Assembly (NCBI GenBank): GCA_005784505.1
Contig: VCAZ01000155.1
Span: 797,947 to 861,946 of the forward strand
DNA from: Bagarius yarrelli
Taxonomy: Eukaryota; Chordata; Actinopteri; Siluriformes; Sisoridae
Direction of reading: 5' to 3'
Length of the DNA: 64,000 bases
Part shown: positions 54,880-64,000 of the stretch, piece after piece
Position numbering within the stretch: the first letter of the stretch is position 1
Layout: the number at the start of each line of letters is the position of its first letter
The notes under the pieces: model-generated
The model's database searches: none
The model's input: only the letters and a program-made list of their open reading frames with translations
Told to the model about the DNA's origin: nothing
Translations under genes and position numbers: made by a program

Positions 54880-56170
54880 TTGCATCAGATAGTGCGCTTT
54901 AGATCCCATGAGGAACAATTTCATTCATTCGTTACTATTGGAGAGGAAGAACTTTATAAAAAAAATCATCTAAACCAACATGTATGTTAGACCCTATTCC
55001 GTCAAAGGTAATTCCTGAAGTCATAGGTCCGCTTCTGAATATAATTAATTTATCATTGTCATTAGGATATGTCCCCAAAACATTTAAACTGGATGTTATT
55101 AAGCCGCTCATTAAAAAACCACAAGTGGATCCCAAAGATCTAGTTAAATGCAGACCGATCTCAAACCTCCCATTTCTGTCTAAGATACTAGAAAAGGTAA
55201 TATTATCACAATTAAATTTTTTTCTTAGAAAAAAAAAACTCTGTGAGGATTTCCAGTCAGAACTAAAGTTTGACACTGTCAACCACAACATTCTTTTACA
55301 TAGATTAGAAAGTTTTGTTGTCATTAGTTGTAATTTGTTGCAGTGAATGAAGAGGTATCATATTGCTCGCAAGTAAAGTATGAAGTACCCCAAGGCTTAG
55401 TTTTACGACCGTTACTTTTTACACTTTACATGTTACCCCTGGGAGATATTATTAGGAAACATGGTGTTACCTTTTACTGGTATGCTAATGACACTTAGCT
55501 ATATATTTTGAATCTAACCAATTCGAAAAAATAACTGTATGCATAGATGATATAAAAAACAGGATGACAAATAATTTTCTTATTGCTAAATCCTGAAAAA
55601 AAGAGGTGTTAATTACCAGACATAAAGCCTCTGCCTGTAATAATCTAGATCACTGTCTAACAATTGATAGCTGCTCTGTCAACTCTTTATTGTTAGTTAG
55701 GAACTTAGGTGTGCTTTTTGATAGCAATCTTTCCTTTGAGAGCCACATTTCTAGCAATTGTAAAAATGCATTTTATCATCTTAAAAATATATCTAAATGA
55801 CAACCTATGCTCTTGAGGTAAATTTAGAAATTTTTGTTTATGCTTTCATGACCTCAAGATTAGATTATTGTAACTCTTTACTGGGTGGTTGTTCTGCACA
55901 TCTAATAAACAACAGCTTCAGCTGGTCCAAAATGCAGCAGCTAGAGTTCTTACTAGAACCAAAAAGTATGATCATATTAGCCCGGTTCTGTCAACACTGC
56001 ACTGGCTCCCTATTAAATATCAAATAAATTTTAAAACTTGTTAATTACTTATAAAGTCCTGAATGGTTTAGCATCTCAATACCTGAATTACCTCTTATTA
56101 TATTATAGTCCTGCATGTTTGCTGCGCTCTCAAGATTCTGGCAATCTTACCTAGAATAACAAAATCAATT
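54880..56170 (+). mobile_element. L2-group LINE (family B), RT part
   Basis: The frame 54,984-55,346 reads LDPIPSKVIPEVIGPLLNII, KPLIKKPQVDPKDLVKCRPI and SNLPFLSKILEKVI. Then EVPQGLVLRPLLFTLYMLPL and the catalytic box as WYANDT (first Asp changed to Asn, about 55,480-55,497). LLLVRNLGVLFDSNLSFESH and MTSRLDYCNSLLGGCSAHLI follow. Many frameshifts; the 3' end fades near 56,170. Confidence 0.75.
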
Positions 56171-56189
56171 GCAGATGGCAGATCCTATT

Positions 56190-57780
56190 TCTTTTAAATA
56201 TTTATTATATCTTTTTATGTGAAAACACGAAAGAAATGAAACTCTGCTACAATGTAAAGTAGTGAATGTACAGCTTGTGTAACAGTGTAAATTTGCTGTC
56301 CCATGAAAAAAAACTCAACACACAGCCATTAATGTCTAAACCCCTGGCAGCAAAAGTGAGTACACCCCTAAGAGGAAATGTCCAAATTGGGTCCAAAATG
56401 TCAATATTTTGTATGGCCACCATTATTTTCCAGCACTGCCTTAAACCTCTTGGACATGGAGTTCACCAGAGCTTCACAGGTTGACACTGGAATCCTCTTC
56501 CATTCCCCCATGACGACATCACGGAACTGGTGGATGTTGGAGACCTTGCTTTCCTCCAATTTCCCCACAGATGCTCAACAGGGTTTAGGTCTGGAGACAT
56601 GCTTGGCCAGTCCATCACCTTTACCCTCAGCTTCTTTAGCAAGGCAGTGGTCGTCTTGGAGGTGTGTTTGGGGTCGTTATCATGTTGGAATACTGCCCTG
56701 TGGCCCAGTCTCCGAAGGGAGGGGATCATGCTCTGCTTCAGTATGTCACAGTACATGTTGGCATTCATGGTTCCCTCCATGAAGCGTAGCTTCCCAGTGC
56801 CGGCAGCACTCATGCAGCCCCAGACCATGACATTCCCACCACCATGCTTGACCGTAGGCAAGACACACTTGTCTTTGTACTCCTCACCTGGTTTCCGTCA
56901 CACACGCTTGACACCATCTGAAACAAACAAGTTTATCTTGGTCTCATCAGACCACAGGACATGGTCCCAGTAATCCTTGTGCTTAGCCTGCTTGTCTTCA
57001 GCAAACTGTTTGCGGGCTTTCTTGTGCATCATCTTTAGAAGAGGCTTCCTTCTGGGATGACAGCCATGCAGACCACTTTGATGCAGTGTGCGGTGTATGG
57101 TCTGAGCACTGACCCCCCACCCCTTTAACCTCTGCAGCAATGCTGGCAGCACTCATACGTCTATTTCCCAAAGACAACCTCTGGATATGACGCTGAGCAT
57201 GTGCACTCAAATTCTTTGGTCGACCATGGAGAGGCCTGTTCTGAGTGCAACCTGTCCTGTTAAATCGCTGTATGGTCTTGGGCACCGTGCTACAGCTCAG
57301 TTTCAGGGTCTTGGCAATCTTCTTGTAGCCAAGGCCATCTGTATATAAAGCAACAATTATTTTTTTCAGATCATCAGAGAGTTCTTTGCCATGAGGTGCC
57401 ATGCTGAACTTCCTTTGACCAGTATGAGAGAGTGAGAGCAATAACACCAAATTTAACACACCTGCTCCCCATTCACACCTGAGACCTTGTAACACTAACC
57501 CTAGTTTCATGACAACAGGGAGGAAAAATGGCTACTTGGACCCAATTTGGACATTTCCTCTTAGGGGTGTACTCACTTTTGTTGCCAGGGGTTTAGATAT
57601 TAATGGCTGTGTGTTGAGTTTTTTTTTGATGGGACAGCAAATTTACACTGTTACACAAGCTGTACATTCACTACTTTACATTGTAGCAGAGTTTCATTTC
57701 TTTAGTGTTTTCACATAAAAATATACAAGAAATATTTACAAGAAATGTAAGGGGTGTACTCACTTCTGTGACATACTGTA
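56190..57780 (-). mobile_element. Tc1-like DNA transposon (family C), nearly complete
   Basis: It has long terminal inverted repeats: right arm about 57,535-57,780, left arm 56,190-56,398 lacking its outermost 50 bp or so. The minus-strand transposase starts at MAPHGKELSDDLKKIIVALY (57,402) with a helix-turn-helix and a GRPKNL hook, and needs one frame change near 57,110-57,150. A single stop lies in KRV*RKPGE (about 56,897). The catalytic triad is intact as DD34E: Asp in VLWSDETKI, Asp in FQHDNDPKHTS, Glu in NPVEHLWG, with 34 residues between the last two. This is the youngest-looking transposon in the window but is not autonomous. Confidence 0.9.
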
Positions 57781-58085
57781 ACTTGAACAGGAACAATTAT
57801 TCAAAACAGAAAAATTAACAGGAACAAAACAAACAAACAAGGACATGGAAACCTTACATATATTCTGTAACGCAGACTCCACTGAGGCGAGAAGTATTAG
57901 AACCCAAGTGCAGTTTATTTACAGAAGTGACTACATACATAAAAAACAAACAAAGAACATGAACCAAACTTAACTTGAACAGGAACAGGAAACAATTATT
58001 CAAACCAGAAGCATTAACACTCTCCACAGTGGTACATATAGACGAACAGCAAACAAAACAAGGATATAAAAAACCTTACAAATAC
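57781..58085 (-). repeat. LTR-like dispersed repeat (family C), one partial and one fuller copy in tandem
   Basis: 57,781-57,857 and 57,866-58,078 share 'cttgaacaggaac', 'aattattcaaa' and 'aaccttaca'. The second copy starts 'gtaacgcagactccactgag' and 'gaacccaagtgcagtttatt', as at 36.3 kb. The Tc1-like element abuts the partial copy at a TA. Confidence 0.5.
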
Positions 58086-58445
58086 ACACATTTTCATTAG
58101 TCAAATCCGTTTAAGGATTGTTAGGCTGCAATAATCTCTGCAATAACCACAATATATTTGTATATCATAAGTCAAATGGCATCTCCACTAACATATTTTA
58201 GTTAATATATTTAGTTCATATATATTGTATTTATATAAGTTCTTTGTTATTCCAAGCTCACCGTCACCGGCATCACTTGAGGAAATAAGGCAGTTTCTAA
58301 GTGATATCTTGTCTTTTAGATGGCCATCTGGACAAGACCACAGAAAGTTTGCTGCAGCATAGGTAACCTACTGGTTTATCTGTTCAGAGGAGAACTGACC
58401 CCCTGACTGAGCCTGGTTTCTCCCAAGGTTTTTTTTCTCTATCTA
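58086..58445 (+). mobile_element. L2-group LINE 3' UTR fragment
   Basis: 'gactgagcctggtttctccc' and 'aaggttttttttctct' (58,405-58,440), and upstream 'gttaggctgcaata', are typical of L2 3' UTRs and also found near 48.05-48.13 kb. Confidence 0.45.
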
Positions 58446-58479
58446 TAGATATCAATTAATTTGAGTATGTTATCGCACA

Positions 58480-59156
58480 CACACCCATTGTGATGAAGTG
58501 TGCTCGAAAGGCTTGTCATAAGGCACATTAAGACCCTGCTGCCTCCCACACTGGACCTACTACAGTTTGCATATCGTCCAAACCGCTCCACAGATGACGC
58601 CATAGCCAACAACCTGTTTCTGAACGTTGACAAGACTAAGGAGATAGTTGTTGACTTCAGAAGAACAAAGAGCGACCATTCTCCGGTAAACATTGACGGC
58701 TCCTTTGTAGAGATTATCAAAAGTACCAATTTCCTTGGTGCTCAACTGGCGGAGAACCTCACCTTGTCACTCAACATCAACTGCATCAGCAAAAAAGCCT
58801 ACATTTGCACATCTATTTGCCTACATCTCTGTAATCTAGTCAGCACTATTTAATGTACTGTATAGTGTTTTGTTTTGTCTGTTTTTGCACTGTCTAAAGT
58901 AATGTTTGTACCGTTTATTTGCACTGTCTGATTTGCACTGTTTGCGCCAGGTTGGACACATGTACTTTATGTTGCGAAGGATTCTCTAAGTCTTTGGCTC
59001 TGTGTTGTTCTATTATGTGGCTCTTTATTGTTTTGTTGTTATTTTGTGTTATTCTGTATTGTTTTGTGTAGCACCATGGAGTCTGGTGAAACGTTTCATT
59101 GCACTGTTTACTGCATCTGCTATATATGGTTAGAATGACAATAAAGCGTCTTGAAC
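58480..59156 (+). mobile_element. Rex1-like LINE with internal deletion and intact 3' end
   Basis: The frame 58,500-58,853 reads LERLVIRHIKTLLPPTLDLL and QFAYRPNRSTDDAI, then jumps directly to LNVDKTKEIVVDFRRTKSDH and STNFLGAQLAENLTLSLNIN, so the palm segment is deleted. The 3' UTR ends in 'gacaataaagcgtcttgaac' at 59,150. The 3' 200 bp equals the minus-strand tail in the gypsy element at 53.8 kb. Confidence 0.75.
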
Positions 59157-59159
59157 GTA

Positions 59160-61510
59160 AACTCTTTCAGATTGCTTTGTCTACATAGAATTTAGTCTGC
59201 TTTGTCTACATAGGATGTAGTGCTCCTGCTTCTGCTCTTATATGTCACTTTGTCCTCCTGTCTCTTTAGGAAATCAGCATTTACATACAACAACCATTTC
59301 CATCTGGCATTATAGGTTCCTTGACCCCTCTTTCCCCCTGTCTTTCAATGTACATCTCACAACCCAACAACAACAGCAGACAAACAGAAATAAGCTAAGG
59401 TCCAGTAATTTTTGCTTCAGTAGGATGAAATTGAGAAAGTCAGACCAGGTGTGGCTGCGTCCAAGGTGTGGGCCTTCAGGGCACTCTTGTCTTCAGGGCA
59501 CAAATGTCTTTGTTTTGTTGGCACTATGTCAGCATTGGCATTACATTTCCCATTGGCATTACATTTAACCCAAGAGAATGAGACGCTGATTCTTACAGCT
59601 ATATTGCCTGCATTCCTGTCTACTTGCTTTAAAAATGAAGCCTACCATAGCATTGCTGGATGCATTCATTTATGCTTTCTGGTTGATGACGCCACCCGCC
59701 TGTGATGTCTCGCTTTTTGATTGGACTGAATGCACATGTGCTTTAGACTGCGTCACAAAGCATTCTGACACAGTGACTTGTTCCCTCAGAAAACAGCGGT
59801 TATGCTAGTAACCCTTCTTCCTCTTTCAGCTGTTCCCTTTTAGGGGTTGCCACATGGGGGTTGCTAACTTTATATCCTAGTTTATCGCATCCATATACCG
59901 CCTTTTTGGTCTTCCTCTTTGCCTTCTGCTTTATTTCTAACATCCTCCTACCAATATATTTGCTATCCCTTCTTTGTACATGTCCAAACTAACCTGGCTT
60001 CCCTGACTTTCTCCCCAAAACATCTAACAGGAGCCGTCCCCCTGATGAACTACCCCTTTTACACACTCTCTATTGCTCTGTACTGTCACCTTCAAGTCCT
60101 GTACCTTCTTTACCTTACTTTACATGTATTCCACTTTAGTGGAGGTGGGACTGCATCAGGGATCAGCTCTGAGCCCCTTCTTGTTTGCTTTGGTGATATA
60201 TTTTTTGGAGGTTTGCTCTGGAGAGAAGCAAACCTCCATATGACACACCTAGCACCTTTCTTCCTGTCTCCCTTATCACTTCTGCTGTAGTTTGCCATTC
60301 ATCTAAAAACACTAGCTGACCACCCAGATCCTGTTTTAACTCCTGTCTAAATTTTTCAAATATTTTTCCTTTTTTCAGCTTCCATCACTTGGTTTTCTTC
60401 TCTACCTTTGATCTCTTCTTCTTCCAGACTAACATCCTCATCCTACACACCACCATTCTATGCTGCCTGGCTACAATCTCTCCCACCACAACTTTACAGG
60501 GACTAATCTTTTTCAGATCGCTTCATCTACATAAGATGTAGTTCAATTCAGTTTTATTTGTATAGCGCTTTTTACAATGGTGATTGTCACAAAGCAGCTT
60601 TACAATTGAAGAAGTTATGAGACAGAATGAAACAGAAATCAGTTTGTCCCTGATGTAGTCTACCTGTGTGCTTCTTCCTCCGCTCTTATTGGTCACTATA
60701 TGCTCCTCTCTCTTCTGGAAAAAAGTATTTACCACAGCCATACTTTTTAGCAAAGTCTACTATCATTTGTCCTTAACTGTTCATTTCCCTGACTCCAAAC
60801 CTGCCCAACACTTCCTTATCACCTCTGTTCCCCTCACCAACATGTCTATTAAAATCTGCACCTTTCACTACTCTCTCTCCTCTGGGAATACTCACTATTC
60901 CATCATCTAACCTCTCTTCTTTTCTAACTCACAACCTACTTGTGAGGCATAACCACTTTAAAATTTCTAACTTCAGACTCATCACCCTGTCTGACACCCT
61001 CTCCAGAACATTCTTCACAAACTCCTCTTTCAGGATCACCCCTACCTCATTTCTCCTCCTATCCACACTATGATAAATCAACTTGATACTACAAGCCTTC
61101 CAAGGTCTCCTGTACACACAATACATATACCTTCCTTCTCTCCATCATATCAACCAGTTCTCTACCTTTTCCTGTCATTGTCCCAACATTCAGCGTCCCT
61201 ATTCTCAGTCTTACACTCTTGCCTTTCCTCTTCTCTTTCTGTCTATTCACGCGTCCTCTTCCTCTTCTCCTTTGACCAACAGTAGCCCAATTTCCACCGG
61301 CACCCTGTAGGTCAACGGCACCGGTGGCGGTCGCTGTTAACGCAGGCCTCGACCGATCTGGTATGAAATTCTGACGGATTAGTCGCATATTAGCATTTGG
61401 CTAAGGATAAGTTTTAAATTTGATGCCCTTCCTGACACAATCCTCTCTATTTATCCAGGCTTGGGACCGGCATCAAAGTCACTGGCTTGTGACCTGTGTG
61501 GCTAGATTAT
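59160..61510 (-). mobile_element. RTE-like LINE, rearranged (minus)
   Basis: The minus-strand endonuclease start is clear at 61,089-61,388: SVRLRIGTLNVGTMTGKGRE and LVDMMERRKVYVLCVQET. VDRRRNEVGVILKEEFVKNV and VSDRVMSLKLEI (60,960-61,080) and VNTFFQKREEHIVTNKSGGR then STQVDYI (about 60,660-60,740) follow. The frame is cut there by an L2 tail and resumes with LCR. The C-terminal region lies at 59.8-60.1 kb. A short piece of the RT palm (VEVGLHQGSALSPFLFAL) at 60,140-60,195 is in plus orientation, showing an internal inversion. Confidence 0.75.
60542..60651 (-). mobile_element. L2 3' end with 7-bp target duplication
   Basis: 'ttcaattcagttttatttgt' to 'aaatcagtttgtccct' is a 110-bp L2 terminus. 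It is flanked by GATGTAG at 60,535-60,541 and 60,652-60,658, and splits the RTE codons for DYI and LCR. Confidence 0.8.
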
Positions 61511-62960
61511 GCGAGTAACCCTGAGAGGTTCAAATAACACCACTGACCAATAGCTGCTGACCAATAAACAAGTCCCAGTCAGGTTCATCATATTTTTGGG
61601 TTTGGCTGAAATATTTCAGTTGTGGACTGTGGTATTTCCAGCACATTTCTATATTTTAGCATGTTTTTGTATTTCTATTGTGAGGATTTGTAGCACATGT
61701 GTGGTCAAATCACCAAAGAAATTTTCCTATTTGTTTGTTTTTTCCTTTTTAAATTCCATTTGTTTGCATCACATTGACCTCTTTTGGCCACCATACTGCT
61801 GCTATGTACTACTGTCATAAACAAAATTTTTTAAAATATCCATTACAAACACACAATAATTTTAATGTTTAAGATTGCAGAGTTAAGCATAAAATATTAA
61901 GATTTAAGCATAAAATATGCAGTACAGAAACTATAAACAGGCTGCTGTTTCTCCTAGACTTCACTATAACCTTAATATAAATTGGACATCAGAAATTGTT
62001 AAAAATATTTGCAACCCATGAGGGAAATAGACGAAATAAAGTATATAATGTGCCATGTAACATTCATTATTTCACTACAGGAATTACCTTGCATACTATG
62101 CTACACCAAGTCGAGTCCATAGTCATAGATATTTACCTCTTTTTTTAATGTCTGTTAAAGCAAAAATTACTTCAATGTTCTCAATTTTACAGTTTGGTTG
62201 CCTGTGCTCATCACTGATCAACTTAGCAAAGGATTCATCTTTTTTTTACAGCATCAATAACTAACAATATAAACAGATAATTGTTATTAACAGCAAAGTA
62301 TTAAATGCCTAAATATAGGTTACAAGGCAAACATACAGGAATATATCCTTTTTACTATTCTAATAATGTACAATTGCAAAAAAATATAAATTTACTGAAC
62401 ATTGATAAAGCAAAACATTTGCAGCAAAATAAACCATTGAAGCAGTTTGTGTTTGGGAGCCTCATAAGGCGAGTTTTTGAAAACCCAAATGCAGCTTTAA
62501 TTTAAATTCAAAGAGTAAACAACCAATGCTTTAACAATATACATAAACTTTACTTAACATGGTTAACCAAGGATTCATACAAAAAAAACATTGACTCACT
62601 GGACAGTGGTTATATGAACAAACAAGACCAGAGATAATACATATGAATATTGGGCTATAAATATAAATCAATAAGGAACACATGATATAATCTAACTTTC
62701 TGCTGAGGCTTGGTCTTGCTGGCCAACTTTGGCTTAGGCTCTTGCTTGTAAGCTATCTTGGACTGAGGCATTTGCTTGACACGTACTGTGTGTTGGCAGG
62801 AAAAAATAACTCTATTCCCTGTCATCCTTAACTAAAAAAAGTCATTTAAGCAGGCCTGAAAAATGTTCTTAAGGACTACATTATAAAATTCTTTAAAGTG
62901 AAAAAGTACGCAGAGGCGATAAACTGGGTTCTTGTCATCGAAGCGCAAACACGCATGTAG
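61511..62960. other. AT-rich intergenic sequence
   Basis: No gene or recognised transposon. Stretches at 62,450-62,700 ('gaaaacccaaatgcagcttt') weakly recall the start of the LTR-like family C. Confidence 0.3.
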
Positions 62961-62964
62961 TCAC

Positions 62965-64000
62965 TGTAAGGGGAGAGTTAAATGGAACCCAAATGCAGTT
63001 TTTATTTAACATGACTAGAAACAATAGTCATGTAAACAGTAGTCAAGCCGAAAAGTGTACCTTCAATCAAACCTACATCCAGTATGTGATCATTCCACAA
63101 GGTATCAGTATGGCTGGTCCCGTCCAACATTAAGGAGCTTCAGAGTTTCTTACTTTCTCCAAATTCTACCAAAGATTCTTTTTAAATGACAACTCCATTG
63201 TAGGCCTTCTCACTAATTTACAAAAGGGGAAACCCAAAAGTCTCTCCTGGACCCCAAAGGCCACTCACGAAATGAAATCACTCCAAAAAGGCCAAGCGGA
63301 ATTATGACATTGAAAATTGAGAGCTACTGGCCATTAAACTAGTGCTCAAGCAATGGAGACACTGGCTGAAAGTCGCCCACTATCAGTTCAAGGAGCTCAT
63401 GGACCACCAAAATCATAAATATTTGTGGGAAGCCAAGGGTCTGAATCCCAGACAGGCCAGATGGGCCCTATTATCTACATGATTCACTTTTATCATCTCT
63501 TACTGTACTGGGACCAAAAATCTCAAGGCAGACACTCTCTCTTGACTCCCAAAACTCCTCCTGAGGAACCTGAACCCAAACTCCCTCCAAGATTACTAGT
63601 ATCCCCAATCCAGTGGTCTCAGGACGACGATATCGAGGCTGCCAGTGTTTCTAAATATGTGTGGGAAGCCAAGGATCTGAATCCCAGACAGACCAGATGG
63701 GCCCTATTATCTAAATAATTCGCTTTTGTCATCTCTTACTGTACTGGGATCAAACGCTCTCTCTCAACTCCCAAAACTCCTCCTGAGGAACCTGAACCCA
63801 AACTCCCTCCAAGATTACTAGTATCCCCAATCCAGTGGTCTCAGAACGATGATATCGAGGCTGCCAGTGTTTCTATATCTGCTCTGCCAGGATGTCCTCA
63901 GAACCGGAGGTATCCTGTATCTCTCTGCTAAGTCCACTCTTTATGCTGCTAATTGTTTTTAATAAACATACCAGTTTAACCGATCTGCTAATCCAGTCTG
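62965..64000 (+). mobile_element. Ty3/gypsy fragment (RT end, RNase H) with tandem duplication; runs off the window
   Basis: From about 63,120, NIKELQSFLLS-type sequence is the RT-thumb block. LLTNLQKGKPKSLSWTPKAT and, with shifts, RNYDIENRELLAIKLVLKQW (63,302-63,360) belong to RNase H, then LNPRQARWALLS and FIISYCTGTKNLKADTLS. The last block is followed by a proline-rich linker (PKTPPEEPEPKLPPRLL). The segment 63,416-63,651 is repeated at 63,652-63,873. An LTR-like start lies near 62,967 ('gtaaggggagagttaaatgg'). Confidence 0.75.
63416..63873 (+). repeat. Tandem duplication, two units of 236 and 222 bp
   Basis: Unit 1 (63,416-63,651) and unit 2 (63,652-63,873) both start 'taaatat.tgtgggaagcca' and end 'gaggctgccagtgtttc'. 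They differ by scattered substitutions and a 14-bp deletion in unit 2. Confidence 0.9.

Noticed and set aside
58439..58745. Minus-strand frames opposite the Rex1 fragment
   Set aside because: The plus strand encodes recognisable RT sequence, and the minus frames have no motif.
1..64000. CRISPR arrays, bacterial operons, riboswitches
   Set aside because: All repeats found are transposon-related, microsatellite or local palindromes. The genome is clearly that of a vertebrate, so these systems are not expected and none was seen.

Overview
This is nuclear DNA from a ray-finned (teleost) fish. The evidence is two vertebrate gene fragments with spliceosomal introns, plus a repeat landscape typical of fish: many Tc1-like transposons, L2/Rex1/RTE-type LINEs, Ty3/gypsy pieces, tRNA-derived SINEs and a large endogenous retrovirus (ERV). 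The species cannot be named from the sequence alone. Most of the window is transposon debris, often nested.

Host genes. (1) 13,431-13,649 (+) is the last coding exon of a RIM-family synaptic active-zone gene (end of the C2B domain, most like rims4), followed by a 3' UTR with a good poly(A) site near 14,850. (2) 33,511-37,938 (-) is a complete two-exon actin-binding Rho-activating protein gene (abra/STARS). Exon 2 carries the conserved actin-binding/costars domain. The 3.5-kb intron holds a SINE, a Tc1-like element, an LTR-like fragment and a long TA microsatellite. A TATA-like box and E-boxes lie upstream of exon 1.

Layout. 0-13 kb: decayed gypsy, hAT, Tc1, RTE and L2 pieces. 13.4-14.9 kb: rims exon and 3' UTR. 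15.4-15.9 kb: truncated Tc1. About 15.9-30.1 kb: a complex ERV on the + strand (LTR, tRNA-Arg-type primer site, gag, protease, an unusual module, RT, RNase H, integrase, env, an extra 3' reading frame, LTR), broken by stops and frameshifts and split in the integrase gene by a 1.05-kb L2 insertion. 30.3-31.3 kb: Harbinger and Tc1 remains. 32.7-33.2 kb: dispersed repeat and L2 tail. 33.5-38.1 kb: abra. 38.9-40.3 kb: a zone rich in inverted repeats and palindromes. 41.3-44.7 kb: a 5'-rich L2-type LINE containing a second, opposite LINE. 45.8-49.9 kb: LTR-like, Tc1, L2 and RTE fragments. 51.0-51.4 kb: a SINE-like repeat with exact target duplications. 52.0-54.1 kb: minus-strand gypsy. 54.1-56.2 kb: Rex1 and L2. 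56.2-57.8 kb: a nearly complete Tc1-like transposon. 57.8-61.5 kb: LTR-like, Rex1 and RTE. 63.0-64.0 kb: gypsy fragment with an internal tandem duplication.

Most interesting point. Between protease and reverse transcriptase the ERV carries an extra stretch of about 150 codons, in the RT frame, with two H-x-T-hydrophobic motifs (HCTI and HVTL) 63 codons apart. This is the signature pattern of 2H phosphoesterases. Together with a decayed frame of about 200 codons between env and the 3' LTR, and a duplicated stem-loop in the leader, it suggests a complex fish retrovirus lineage with non-standard genes. These are inferences from motifs and need profile searches.
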